This document shows positions 11,786 through 24,863 of a stretch of 62,000 nucleotides of DNA, one piece after another. The notes below the pieces were generated by a model. The model had not been told where the DNA came from. It did not search any database and was given only the letters and a program-made list of their open reading frames with translations. Source of the DNA: Glandiceps talaboti (Eukaryota; Hemichordata; Enteropneusta; Spengelidae); assembly GCF_964340395.1 (NCBI RefSeq), contig NC_135558.1, positions 615,001 to 677,000 of the forward strand. Direction: 5' to 3'. The position numbers and the translations under genes were made by a program. Positions within the stretch are counted from its first letter, which is position 1, and the number at the start of each line of letters is the position of its first letter.

Positions 11786-12960
11786 TATTTTTATCTGCAT
11801 TGGAAAATCCGGCATGGGAATTCCCGTTCTTGTGACTGATGACCTCAATTTGTGTCACGTGACGCTAAAGCATATAGTATGGTAGATATGTAAGCGTACA
11901 ACAGTCTTCATTCGGTGTGTTATTTTTCCTTTCTATGTTATTTGTCAGCCATTCCATTCTTTCACATTCTTTGACTTGAAAGTATCAGCATTTTATAATT
12001 TTATCTAAACGACAATGTGTAAGAAATAATAACTTGATATGCAGAATGCAAATCATTAGCCTCCCTGACTTCCATGCCATTTACATGTAAAGGCTGGTGA
12101 ATCGAAATGTTCAACTTAACACCTCAAATTGCTCCCTGTCTTCAAATTTAAAGACATTCTTATTTCATTATTTTCACTGACACTGGTGAATCGAAATATT
12201 TAACTTAAACACCTCAACTTGTTCCCTTTCTTCAAATTTAAAAAGTTATTTTCACTTTCACTTTACACTAATGAGGACGGTGAAAACTTGGCTTTAAAAT
12301 GACTTGCATAGATAGAGAGTAATTACTTCTATTTGATTATAATGACGATTAACATTATTGTTCTACCATCACATCATTTGTAAATAATTATTAATTGTAT
12401 TCATTTGGTGTGCATTTAATTACAGAGTGTTTGAATTATACGAACAACAGAATATATAAATGCGGAAAATAGATACATGTACTATGAACAACAGATAGTT
12501 TGACAGAAAAAATCTAAATTGACATATTTGAAAAAGACTGAGAAATACCATGTGATTAAAATTATCTTTAATTATGATTTTCGTTATCTATTATAATTAT
12601 AGATGTGTATGATAAAGACGAGATTACTGAAAAGAGGTCAAAATCCTGTCGTTTCTGCTGAAATGTATTTCATAACCAGAACTATCGCAAGTCATTCACT
12701 TCAACAATTAGTTTCGTTTTGCGTTCATGACAGTCGTGTATACTTATAAAAGTGTGCGGCGCACCTATTCAATCCGCTTTCCTTTCACAATTTCTCCGTA
12801 TTCAATAACCCCAGGTTTCGAGTCACGGTGACAAAAATAGCACTAGGGCTGAATGACGTCATACCAGTTTCGGGCGAGTACGCAGGCCCATTTGGCTAGT
12901 GTTCTTCCGTGTACCGTGACAACATAAGACTTATAGTTTGTTACCTGGTATCGCTCGTCG
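11786..12960. other. Intergenic region between divergent genes
   Basis: No coding sequence seen between the minus-strand membrane-protein gene and the plus-strand DNase II gene. Contains a repeated block (GGTGAATCGAAAT ... CACCTCAA) at about 12098-12133 and 12185-12218. A perfect TATAAAAG occurs at 12745-12752 and may mark an upstream promoter. Confidence 0.5.
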
Positions 12961-12972
12961 TGAATTGTCCTT

Positions 12973-12979
12973 TATAAAA
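12973..12979 (+). promoter_or_regulatory. Candidate TATA box of the DNase II gene
   Basis: TATAAAA lies 40 bp upstream of the DNase II ATG at 13013, which would give a very short leader. A stronger TATAAAAG is 260 bp further up at 12745. Which one is used cannot be decided from sequence. Confidence 0.4.
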
Positions 12980-13012
12980 CCGTAGGAGGAAGGGACGTAC
13001 AGACTGTTGAAA

Positions 13013-14547
13013 ATGTTCGGAAGGGTAGCGTTCGTGCTTATGTTTATCAGTTGTAACCAAATCTTCGTTGACGGCGCCGTAACTTGCCTGGACGAAAACG
13101 GAAATTCAGTCGACTGGTATGATTTTTTTTTTTACAGAAGTGCATTTTTTAGTTAATAGACAATATGTGAATACTTCCTATCAACCCTCTAGTGTCTCCT
13201 ACTATAGTAAGCTGCTAAAAAAATGTATTCATTATGTTATTCACTAGTGTTTCTTCCACAGTTTTCATTTCTTGCACGACGCATTACAATTAAATATATA
13301 CAATGTCATGTAGAAGTAGCAATGACAAGTTGACATTTTAGCATATTTCAAATTCTGGGAAATTTACGTTACACCGATTTAAAGTCAAAAGAATAAGGAT
13401 GTAATAGGTCGTTACTCAGAGTTTCACGCTTCAAGCGATCTTCAGACGACTAAATTGGGATTGTCAAGGTCGTCTTAAATAAAACATTTTTAGTCAGTCA
13501 CACAACAGTAAAGAAACTTTTAAGGTAGGATTGGCGCAAGGAGAAATGTGAATACGTCAGATGTGTGTAGCACCGTACGAGGTATGTATAAAGGGTACCT
13601 AAAATATTAAACCGAGACTATGAACTAAGAGTCTCAGTTTGCCAGGCAAACTTAGACTGGCCTCAGATGGTGATTTTTTGCAAACTGAGACTCACTTCAT
13701 GGACTCAGTTTTAGGTACCCTTACATACGTCACCGTACCGTAGCACCATTATTAGACTAATTTATAAGAAAACTGTAAATTGCATGTACTCGTCATATTT
13801 CAATTTAGAGAGTGTCACTCTGGTGCCTCACAAAGTTATACGACGATAACGTATGATGTTATGTAAATATCTAATCATTTCGACACAGGAAGTAGGAAGT
13901 CAAATATTCATGTTACCTTGTTCACATGTTAGGGTGGTCATACATCATCCGTGTTTCTCTTGACTCGACCGACCCTATATTTCTTCAATATAGCGAATTG
14001 ATAAAAATGATGCCCTCTATGGCAGGAATAAAAAATCACACTGTCACTGGTTATTGTAGATGGCGACCCCACGAATGCGTAGCTGCGCGAAAATTATCAT
14101 TTATTGCTGAAATTAATGACTTGTATAAATGGTTCAAAGTTTCCTTCTGACTCAACTTATCATTTCAAGTCATTCAGTCTGTTTAAGTATGATTATAAAA
14201 TGAAAATATCACCAACATATACTCAATAAACTTGCTATATATTTCCCATGTTTGTCTAAAATCTTACTATATTTATATTTCCAGGTTTATTGTATACAAA
14301 CTACCAGTAATACCAGACCATGATAATCCTGACTTCAAAGATGGAGTAGCTAATTACTACATGGATTCTAATCACCATCCATATCCATGGCAGTTAACTC
14401 AAACTATTGACAAACTTAATCACCCTGTCGGACAAACAATTCAACAAATATATGATAATTACGCTTCTACGGTAAATATATAAAATAATCACATAAACAC
14501 GGGATGCATACCTACCTACCTACCTACCTACCTACCTACCTACCTAC

Positions 14548-14594
<47 letters not shown>

Positions 14595-14618
14595 CCTATC
14601 TATCTATCTATCTAACGG

Positions 14619-14659
<41 letters not shown>

Positions 14660-14722
14660 CGCGTGCGCACAGACAGACAGACATGCACACACATACATAC
14701 ACACATACATACATACATACAT

Positions 14723-14756
<34 letters not shown>

Positions 14757-17664
14757 TTACATACGTACGTACGTACATACATACATACATACATACATAC
14801 ATACATACATACATACATACATACATACATACATACATGCATGCATACATACATACATACATACATACACACATACATACATACATACATACATACATAC
14901 ATACATACATACATACATACATACATACATACATACATACATACATACATACATACATACATACATACATACATACATACATTTAAAAAAATTCGAAATC
15001 CTTTTTTGTCATCCATGTGGCCACTCATTTTAACTGAGGTGTTGCCAAAACTGTGGACTGTTAATATATTATTACTGTTATGTGTTTGTTTTCTCATATC
15101 AAATAGGGTGTTGCATACCTACAATATAGTGACCAACCCCCAAATACCCAGGCCAGTTACTCATCTAGGGCTCATGCAAAAGGTACGTCTGGAAAGTTTA
15201 CCAGAACCAGTGTACTTCTGTTGTTGTGTGAAGTATCGTATTATATGCCTATGTATCATTGACGTTATAAGTTATATTGGCACACTTAATACCTGGCCCC
15301 CAATTTTTAGCGAGTATACTTACAAAACTTTCACGCCCTGACTGTCCAATTACAATGTATCTTGACATCGTTTCCTGACATTTTGAACACACTGTCTGCA
15401 TCAATATTACTAATTTATTTACTGCAGGCAGTTTATGTGTGGATGAAACGAGTGGATTCTGGATGATTCACTCTATTCCTCGATTCCCAATGAAATCCAG
15501 TCCTGGTGGCCAATACTCATTTGCTAACAATGGTAAAACGAATGGACAGACACTTATCTGCGTCACCTATGGCCGGAGTTCTCTAAAATTGGTAAGGGTG
15601 CGAAATTCATATTAAGGCAGAATATGCCACACTGAATATTATTAATATTTAAAAAAAACATCTTTCGAAACATTGCGATACGAAAACTTGTTCCTGATCC
15701 TTTGAAACAATAAAAGACACTTTGGGGATTCACCGTCTTGTATTCAAGGAAATTAACAATCTTTATTTTCCCTTAGAGTTAACATAGTATTCGGCGGCCA
15801 TTTTGGATTCTAAAAAAGCTTAATTTTAGTACTTTCGACTACGGTGACCTCTGATTTTTTTTTCTTGATTTTAACTTGAGAATCGATTTGAGTTTTCGAA
15901 GTACCAGTAGGAGGTTAGGATTTTTATTTTCGAGACGTATGTTACTTTAAAGGAAAACAACAACAAATAGTTATTAACCATGTGTTGAATTTTGAATTAC
16001 TTATTTAGCAATAACTTGTCAAATAGTGTAACGAGAAGATAATTTGAATGTAATGGGATTAACCAGGCAGGTTTTTAGCTAAGAGTTGTCTACCATTCAG
16101 GTATAATGTTATACCATGCACAAGCCAAGTTATTGTATTTGAACAGAAAATATGGATTGTATACCATAGGGACGATATACGTCATGACAACCTGTGTCTA
16201 CGTCACTGGTTTTGCAGTGCTCGAAATACGGGTTAAATTGTTCCAAATCACTATTATTTTCCCCGATTTCTCATAAATTATATTTTAGGTATAATTATAT
16301 TATTCTCCAATATTTTTCTTCATTCAGCCGAAAAATACTCGAGACCAAAGTAAAGTGTTTTGTCACTACTCGTGTAGCGACTCGTAGTGAAAAGTATTTT
16401 CCTTGGATGAACGAAGAAACATATTGGTGAATAATATCTATTAAATTGATTGTTTATGTTTTTTGTCGAGACTGATAATTGTCATACATTGACACTTATT
16501 TGTGTATTCTTCCAAAGTCAAACATCTTAAGTATATTGGACCTAAATCCTATGATTTCAACGACCTTGCATCGTTGTCTGACAAAGAATTAATGAAGGGA
16601 CTCAGAGACGTAAACGAAGGAGTCAGAATTAGGAATGTGTGGACAAACGTACAAGACCTGACGTCACTAGGTGGACAAACATTTCGAAGTTTTGCAAAGA
16701 CGAAGGACTGGCATCAAGGTACAGTACTTATAACACATCTTTCTGAGTGCCAACCCTCGCCATAATATCAACATCTTTCTGAGTGTCAAGTTCAACCCTC
16801 TCCAGAATATCAACATCTTTTTGAGTGTCAATCCTCTCAGAATATCAACATTTATTTGAAGTCTCGGTCTACTAATCTAGTAATCCAGTAAGAAATACCT
16901 ACATTTGTAGCAGTGTCTGAGAAGTGTTGTTTTGCACTTTAAATCTATTCTGATTTGGAACATTCCAGCATACGTCTGTGGTAGAAATGAAACAGATTTA
17001 TTTTGTTTTGAAAAACATTTATGGGGCTTTATTTTCTAATCAAAGATCATCAAAGAATGGGAACAGTATAAGGGTTAATAATCATATATTGTAACCGCCT
17101 AAAAAGTCACCATGATTCCAAATTAGGAATTATATGAAAAAATGTTAGCATCGAGTGTATAATGCCAGGCATTTTCCAAGAGAAACGACGGGCATATCAA
17201 TAATGTCAATCATGACAATTGCTGGTTACTCCATTATTAAGTTTCAATATTTACCAGAATTGTCTGAATTTTCTAGTGTCTAAACTTTCAAGTTCTAGTC
17301 CGTGCATTGATCTCAATTTAAATATATTCTTTCATAGATATTTATCTTGAACTGATAGCACAAGAATTAGGAAGTGATTTGTTCAGCCAAACGTGGCTGA
17401 CATCGAGGTCAACTCCTTTGCCGTCTCAATATGATAGCTCTAAAACGTACAAGGTAGAAAATGTTGATTGTTTAAGGTTCAATGACGTCACTTATTCCAC
17501 TACCAAGGACCATTCAAAGTGGGCAGTAACTAACAATGATGATCATTTATGGACCTGTATAGGCGACCTCAATCGAGTGGTAAGTATATACAAACTTGTA
17601 CCATCACAACAAACTGTTTCCAAAAGTCTCTCTATATATCATTGCTCCATTTGTATGTGCCCGA

Positions 17665-17737
<73 letters not shown>

Positions 17738-18536
17738 GATTTCTATATACACCTCAAGGCGAATACCTATATAATGATTATATTATAATGATACAGCAAT
17801 AACCACCCACCCCCGGGATGATATACCCTTAACCCTTAGGTTTAGACCAATTGACGATATTTACGCACAAGCGGAGTCCAGTGCATATTTGAGTGAAATT
17901 GTCAAATCCAAGGGAAATCAATACCATCCCAAGGGATTATAATATAGCAGTATATTGGAAGTTGTAGCGAAATTTTATATGTAACAATGAATCATTTGTA
18001 ATAGTGCAGATGTAGTTTGTTTTATTTTGTACACAACAGTGACAAGTTCATTTGTAAGTGATCTGAGGCTAAACACGTTTTGTGAAAGATTTCCATAAAT
18101 GATCTGCCTTGCTGTGTCTACTTGACTGCATGCCAACAGTGCTGTTTAGTATCCCTATTTTAGCAGCACATCTATTTTGATGTCTAGACCAACCAGCTGC
18201 AGAACTCTAGATTTGCACCATCGAATATAATGTACAATGTGTTTCATTGACTATTCCCCATATTGAGATTTGTGGTATGATTTCTTGTAGGAAAGTCAGA
18301 AGAAACGAGGCGGTGGGCATATTTGTGTCGCATTAGATGATGTGTGGGAAAACTTCGATGATGTTATCGGGCACTACGAACCTGTAACAAGTAAACGATC
18401 AGTTAATAACATGTGTGATACTAATATTAATGCAGCTAGCGATGGGACAACTTTGAAGTTATCAAAGATGTTAGCTTTTCCATTTCCATGTTTTTCTTTA
18501 CTCGTTATTCTTGAGTCTTTTTATGCTCTGAAATGA
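13013..18536 (+). CDS. Deoxyribonuclease II, seven exons
   Basis: Exons: 13013-13116, 14285-14471, 15107-15182, 15428-15591, 16518-16718, 17338-17579, 18291-18536. DNase II is an acid endonuclease that cuts DNA without metal, normally in lysosomes. The product has a signal peptide (MFGRVAFVLMFISCNQIFVDG), then CLDENGNSVDWFIVYKLP and NHPVGQTIQQIYDN. It carries the two family histidine blocks, GFWMIHSIPRFP (exon 4) and DHSKW (exon 6), and the family's GDLNR and GGGHICVAL. The length, about 406 residues, is slightly above the vertebrate enzymes (about 360) because of a C-terminal extension ending in a hydrophobic run (FPFPCFSLLVILESFYALK) like a GPI signal or membrane tail. One flaw: exon 4 (donor TTG|GTAAGG, phase 0) and exon 5 (acceptor AAAG|TCAAAC, needing phase 1) miss by one base. 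All other junctions agree. Confidence 0.9.
13573..13738. repeat. Foldback element in DNase II intron 1
   Basis: Imperfect inverted repeat of about 165 bp. The left arm GTACGAGGTATGTA...GGGTACCTAAAA pairs with the right arm TTTTAGGTACCCTTACATACG...GTAC. Inner blocks GAGTCTCAGTTTGC and GCAAACTGAGACTC also pair. No ORF; MITE-like. Confidence 0.7.
14509..14983. repeat. Compound tetranucleotide array in DNase II intron 2
   Basis: In order: (TACC)n, (TATC)n, (GA)n, (CAGA)n, (CATA)n, a second (CAGA)n, (CGTA)n and a long (CATA)n. It starts 38 bp after the exon 2 donor. The ORFs through it are repeat artefacts. Confidence 0.97.
15592..16517. other. DNase II intron 4, no recognisable element
   Basis: Mostly AT-rich, without convincing coding sequence. 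It is bounded by the one-base phase conflict described for the DNase II gene, so it could also hide a tiny exon. Confidence 0.45.
17665..17738. repeat. (CTGT)n microsatellite in DNase II intron 6
   Basis: About 18 CTGT units roughly 85 bp after the exon 6 donor. Confidence 0.97.
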
Positions 18537-18879
18537 ACATTGTCATGTCATGACGATGCTGACACTTAGCTCTTTGACATTTTAATTATAACGAAAGGTT
18601 AGTGTTAACATGCATAGGAAACATCTCATATATTAATAGATTGAAAACAAGTAAATGATGATTTTGAAAGTTTGAGATAAACATTTATGATACATTTTAT
18701 AATTGTAATTTCTCTTTGTGGTAGTAGATATTATATCTGAATGATATGTTGCCCAAACAAATGTTTCTTTTGTGTCGATATATTTCATTACTTCCACTTC
18801 TGCTTCTACTTCTATACTGTAAACATTCAAAAAGCATTATCATCACACAGGTGTAACGCTGGGGGCGTCCTTTAGATCT

Positions 18880-19640
18880 CACCATCTATATGAGATTGGT
18901 GATATCGATGCTGGAGAGGGCAGATTTGAAACTGTCTATTGTCTTTGGTTGTTGAATGAACAGTGGTAAGAGATTCCATTTTGGAATTGTCTAAGGAATA
19001 AGTGAATATTTATAACAGTTTTTCTTAGCGATGATCGATATGAAATAAAACCAGGTACACTTCCTCTAGTAGAACGTGATGATGATTCTGACAGTTTATC
19101 ATCTTGAAAAACAATTAGATTATTTGTAGCTTTGTATAGGAAAGTTAGTCTGCTCGCTGCCCTGCGATTTTCAATGCATGGCCATTGAAGCTTCCTCAGC
19201 ATATCAGATACACTGGCTTCCGGGTTGTAGTTTCCGGTGACAAACCGAGCTGCTCTGCGTTGGATTTTTTTTTCAACTGCATTTATGCCAACTTTGTTGT
19301 AAGGATCCCAAATACTTCTAAACGTGGTCGTACAAGGGACGTATCCTTGGTTTGCTTGCTACTGACAGGACAGTCATGTAGATGTATTTGTAGTAACTTT
19401 AAAATACTTGATGCTTTAGATGTGATATTTGATACGGTGGTGCTTCCATTCCAAGTAATGTGAAAGTACATTGCCCAAGTAGGAGTGCTGCTTAGAAATT
19501 TTGAGAATATTGTCTCCCATTATGTAATTATATTGCAACAGATTTCTTTTGTGGGTGATATTCATAACTTCACAGTTTGTTTTAGCTCTTGGTTTGATTT
19601 TTTCATTAGTATCAATTTCAATTTTCTTTGTAGAGAATTT
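18880..19640 (-). pseudogene. LINE remnant, C-terminal reverse-transcriptase region
   Basis: Read on the minus strand, pieces of the LINE ORF2 C-terminal region occur in order. A block near 19590-19490 includes CEVMNITHKR. The ORF at 19471-19283 has NITSKASSILKLLQIHL and SLVRPRLE. The ORF at 19202-18936 has MLRKLQWPCIENRRAASRLTFLYKATN. This order (ITNKR..., KAN..LGFL, LVRPQLEY, L.W.SLE.RR...RL...YK) is well known from LINEs of marine invertebrates. Frames are broken between blocks, so it is dead. It lies just downstream of DNase II in the opposite orientation. Confidence 0.8.
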
Positions 19641-19810
19641 GACTTTTAGAACGAACAGTTAGAGTTAGAACGAACTCGCTTTATAACGAAAACTCGGTTA
19701 GAACGAACACAATTCAAAGGAACAAATCCCTTGCTATTGTTTCCTATGTAAACAATGACGTTTAGAACGAACGTACGTTTTACAAAAACCCGTTTACAAC
19801 GAACACATTT
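19640..19810. mobile_element. Tigger/pogo-like terminal fragment or MITE with AACGAA repeats
   Basis: TAGAACGAAC occurs at 19647, 19666, 19699 and 19763, with variants ATAACGAAA and ACAACGAACAC nearby. Such clustered AACGAA motifs are typical of the ends of Tigger/pogo DNA transposons. No transposase is present. Confidence 0.5.
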
Positions 19811-20032
19811 TCTGTATTTTCATAGCCAGAGGTATTATCGGTTCTATTATAAATATTCATTTATTCAAATTTTACACTCCTTATTTGGCGATCGAAGAGA
19901 GTGCTTTTTGTTATTAAAGGTCATCTGAATGTCATCGCAAATAACATGAGCGTATACATTTTTTTTTTATTTTCATCATATGTGAAATCATTTCCTGGCC
20001 CCTTTCATCTGTTATGTGTCTGTTTTTAACGT

Positions 20033-20110
20033 TTGTGTTTGTTTGTTTGTTTGTTTGTTTGTTTGTTTGTTTGTTTGTTTGTTTGTTTGTTTGTTTGTTT
20101 GTTTTGTTTG

Positions 20111-20171
<61 letters not shown>

Positions 20172-20202
20172 TTGTTTGTTTTTTGTTTGTTTGTTTGTTA
20201 GA
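20033..20202. repeat. (GTTT)n and (CTGT)n array
   Basis: About 17 GTTT units followed by about 15 CTGT units and more GTTT. Confidence 0.97.
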
Positions 20203-20760
20203 TCATCATTATAATTCTTTCGACAAGCTTTCATAATTATTTATACCGGGGAGTGAACGTTTATATTCTAGGTCTATGCTTAACCGAGAGACCTCCACGG
20301 AATATCTGGGGAAACGGACCATCCGGCAGCGGATAAATATATACGTGGCATGCATGTCAACAGCTTAGCAAGTATTTAAGGGACGTTTTGAAAAGTTCGT
20401 ATTGTTTCTAGGTTACAATGTTTTGAATCTTAAGACACCAAAATGAATCTCCCATACTCTACTTAACATCCAAACTACCCCATTTGACACAGTTTCGTTG
20501 TATAGGTCATGAGATGCCTTCTTTATATCAAAAGTTTGTCTGTTTTTCTGTACGTTGTGTTGACAAACTGCCACCGTGACATGATTATGATACTAGTGCA
20601 ATGTACTTATCACAAAAACGAATCTCCGTGGCCTGCTTTTGCTTCACAGGTCACCAAATTCAAACGTTTTAACTACATTCTGAGATAAGTTTGCAAAATG
20701 TTTGCCGATTACAAAATGAATCTTACATATTTCATATCATAAAGATGATACATGTTATCC

Positions 20761-20896
20761 TGCACTGAGTCGGGTGATGCACTACGTACATTGATGCACT
20801 GAGTCGGGTGATGCACTACGTACATTGATGCACTGAGTCGGGCGATGCACTACATACATTGATGCACTACGTACATTGATGCACTACATACATTGA
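20761..20896. repeat. 17/34-bp tandem repeat
   Basis: Three 34-bp units beginning TGCACTGAGTCGGGTGA at 20761, 20795 and 20829. Each includes a 17-bp half (TGCACTACGTACATTGA), and the half then recurs alone at 20863 and 20880. Confidence 0.9.
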
Positions 20897-23800
20897 TAAG
20901 ATTGATTTCTCATCCTTATTCAACTATGCACTGTTTTCACAAAGTAGTGTGTTGTGACAGTACAACACGAAAGGCGCCTCGATCCCCACATTCATACCAT
21001 GTATAGAACACTCGTTTAAAAACAGTCTATGTACTCCATTTAAAGCATTTCCACAAATCGATTAAAAAGAGAAAATTCTTCGGGGGGGGGGGGAGTCGAT
21101 GATATTGCTATTATTCGTTTTAGCCAACATTTGAAATATTGTAAATTAATTTTGATTTAGACTTAGGTAACTGATCCGTTAATTAAAGTAAAAATGTCCT
21201 GTAAAAGGCGTTAATCTTCTTTAGAATAATTTTTTTCTTCACAATTTCATCATTTTGAATTCCAATTCATTACAATTATCTATACGATAGATGAACCCGT
21301 CATTTATTTTCATTTTCATAGTAGCCTTGCAAACGGTATCAAACGTTTACAAACTTGGAAGCACGTGTCTGCAAGAAACGTGACTTCTCGTATTTCTTGA
21401 CTGCCTCGATGCTTTTGATCCAGTTATTGACAAAGGTTATAACTGATCACGTGGCCGGTGACGTCATCAAGCATCAGCAACTACACTGCTTCCCTTGGCG
21501 GAGACAACACATCTTAGCTGCGTTAATCGTTACATCTGACTGCAGAAACTGAAATCAAGTTAGAATGGGGGGGGGGGGGACATTGCGACACTCTTTACGG
21601 AAACCGTCGCTGATGTGTAATAATTACCTGGCAATATCACTTTAATTTTAATATTTTCATATGATTGTGTATTATTCAGTGTTGAGCATTGCAGTATATG
21701 AGATATACTCAAGTGTACGAAAACCATGAACAAATAAATGCATGACGTTTATATTATTCGCGTCTCGTAAAAGACTTCCAGTGTAGTTTTATTTCGATAA
21801 AGATACACTTAGTCTCCTCATTGATCACTTGCAAGGTATAACTTATTCTGTGTAATCTTGATATCGATCGTATACGTACATTACGATAAAATGAAGTATA
21901 TGTAACTGTCTTGATACAATGGAGCAGTCGATCTGTATCCAAGCGGTAAGACGAAACTCAAATTCTCAAAATATTGGGAAGTGAGGAAACGTTTACTGCC
22001 ACTTATACAGTGTGGTATACCATTAGAGATTGTCGTCGGGGGCGCTCTTAAACATTGTTACCAAATCGTCGACTGTGCCATGTTACACACTATTATATGT
22101 AGAGGTAGAAAACATTGGGTTTTTTCGAACAACGCTCTCAGAAATATTTTCTACCCAATATAAATACATTATGTTGGTATAGTCTTGTGTATGGAGAAAT
22201 GCACTTGACCGGTTCAACCAGAGTTTTAACATTGAACTAGGGAGATTCCATTGGTAGATGAAATAATATGGGGTGGGTTGTTGTGGTATATTTATATATA
22301 ATCCCTTTTTGTAACCTTGTCTCTAGAAATGGTTTGTTCCAGACGTAATGTAGTAGGGTCAGTGAAATGGGTCACTAATCATATAATCCCAACGATATTA
22401 TTATGAATGAATAAATAATGACGATAGTTGTGAACAGTCTGGGTCAAGGGTCAACACATCCTTCGCCGCCGCCCATAAACCAGCGACGTCACGTGTTCTT
22501 TAGCTAATTAGACACGTGCTTTGCAGTACGTTCTTACATATTATCATAAAGTTGGGACGGAAAACAAAAGCGCATGGTGAAAGATCCAAAATTGTCAGCG
22601 AAATATCAACGCATAGCGAAGACTATACATTGCAGTTTACATGTAGTACATAGACGGTACTAGGATTGTTAAAAATGAGTGACAGTATAAGTCATTGAAT
22701 ATTTTGCCCTTTCTCTTGCAAATTAAGATAAAAAAACCTGACGATTGAAATGGGTTAGTGCAGTGTGGTGTAGTGCGGTACTGTCGGGTCTCTGGCGGTA
22801 AGGAGTAATTTAAAATACTGTATATATAAATAAACTCATGACGGGGTAAATCCTCCACTTAAATTTGGTCACGAAATGGAGGTATGGAGGTACGTTACAA
22901 AGGTAAATTTATGATGGTCTAATACAAATATACAAGATAGGTATGGTTTGGCTACTGCAGTTTACGCGAAACGCACTATTCAGGGTTTATGCCAACATAC
23001 GCTGGAAAAAGAAAAGTCCGATCAAGAGTGAAATTAAATAGTAGTTATGCTTTATATACAGACTGTTTGTGATGTTTGTAGGTTACCTTAGGCTGTGACT
23101 AGTATACATTCCATGAACTCTGACTCACACAAATTAAAATAGTGTTCAGTTGAAGAAAAATGAAGCACATGTAGTTGACCGATCAAGTAGAACTGGGTCA
23201 TGGGGATGTCCTTTTAACAAGAAGTAGAGCTCATTCGGGAAACTTTGTTTAAAATACGTGTCATAAGACGTGTAACAGATTCATTTCACCTTATAACCCA
23301 GAAACTGTACAACCTTTACTTTAAATCAAACGTGACGTAGGCGCCAACAAAAAGCATACACTCCGGGTATGAAGAATTCAGCAATATCCTGAATACTATT
23401 GATTGCGGACCGGAATAGCTCACTCTCTGTGTAGGTGTGTACGATGGTTTGTTGAAGGAGTCTTTTGCTCGTCATAATGTCAAATTGCTTTAATGTTAAC
23501 AGACCGATGACTTCCCTATAACTCACTTGAACTGGTCTGGCAACAAGAATGAATCCCATTCGACGAAATTGGAATTACTACTTACTTACAATACATCGTC
23601 GCAAACCACGACCTGTTTTACGGCAACGTTCTTAACGAGCCTCCCACTATTTATTTCGAAATGTAGTGGTAGAAATAATAACTCTGGTTTGCGAGAATAC
23701 TTACAATATCGAAACCATTATTACAGTTGAACCCTACTGCTCGTAACTATGGAGGTAAAAGGGGAGAGAGCTCCTTGTAGTAACTAAGCATCTGTTGCTA

Positions 23801-24639
23801 TGGTGATATGATGCAAAACTTGGTTATTTCGTGAGACGGAAGCCCATCCTCATAATGAATGAAGAACAGATCGATAAACAACAACAACACAAACACCCTA
23901 AGATTTCAATAACCCTACTCTCTCTAGCATTTTATCTCATTTATTTATTTATTTCCACTCGTTTTCTGATTCTATATTGTTTATTGCTAAGAAATAAATA
24001 TCTTGATATTTGTTGAGATGATATTATGTTACATATATAGTGTAAATTGCCTTAGGTACTCAAAACATTAGACTAAATGTTAGAGTTGTTGCATGTTGCT
24101 GATATGAGTTCAATCTCGATCAGTCCAGTTACATCACAGATAATATATTTTTGTATTCGAAAGGCATTTTATCTTCGACAGTACGGCTTCTATATCAGTT
24201 TTGCCTTTCAGTGCCGTTATTAGTATACAGAATGTGATCTACATGTAGATATTGACAGCACGATGGCAACTTACTTGACCAAGAGTAGACTGAAAGTGTT
24301 GTCGTTGGGGTGCTCATTTGCTCGACTAGTGTTTTCTTTCGAGTCTCATTCTTCTGTGCTATCAAACAGTAATCATTACGTAGTGACGTTTTACGATGGC
24401 ATAGTGCGAATTCGTCTCCCCGATAACTGAAGTCAGTGCGAATCCCCCCCCTCGCCCGATAACTGAAGTCAGTGCAACCCCCCCCCCCATAACTACAGCC
24501 CGTTTCTAGTTACCTTTCAGCGGCCCTATCTGATACAACCTCTCAGAAACCAATAGGGAAACTGTAGATGATCTAGTCTGATGTGACTATTATCAAATAT
24601 TTAGATTTGACTGATATATGTTCTAACATTACATTACAA
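20897..24639. other. Gene-free stretch
   Basis: No supported gene. Contains short G runs (about 21083 and 21567) and a duplicated GATAACTGAAGTCAGTGC block at 24420-24475 followed by C runs. Open frames at 21355, 22637 and 23326-23559 (minus) are short and lack homology that I recognise. Confidence 0.5.
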
Positions 24640-24863
24640 TGGTGGCAGTTGTGGGATGTTCAGCATTGGGATATTGAACTGGTGGCAGCAGTGGGATCAT
24701 GCAAATCAACAAATAATGTAAAATTAGATAATACAGTAATATATGACCCTCCCCGAATTCTTTTTTGTCTAAAACATGGCCCTCCCCTAGAACCGATTTG
24801 TAAATATGACCCCCCAATATCTTCGCCCCCCCCCCCCACTTATAATTACTTATTAAGGCTCCC
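24640..24863 (+). mobile_element. TIR element, truncated copy (family copy 2)
   Basis: Contains the family blocks GGTGGCAGTTGTGGGATG, GGTGGCAGCAGTGGGATCATGC and ATATGACCCTCCCC, and the end AATTACTTATTAAGGCTCCC. It is directly followed by TAA, as in copy 3. The left half is missing. Confidence 0.7.

Noticed and set aside
23326-23559. 77-codon minus-strand frame
   Set aside because: The composition looks protein-like, but no splice partners, start context or homology could be seen.
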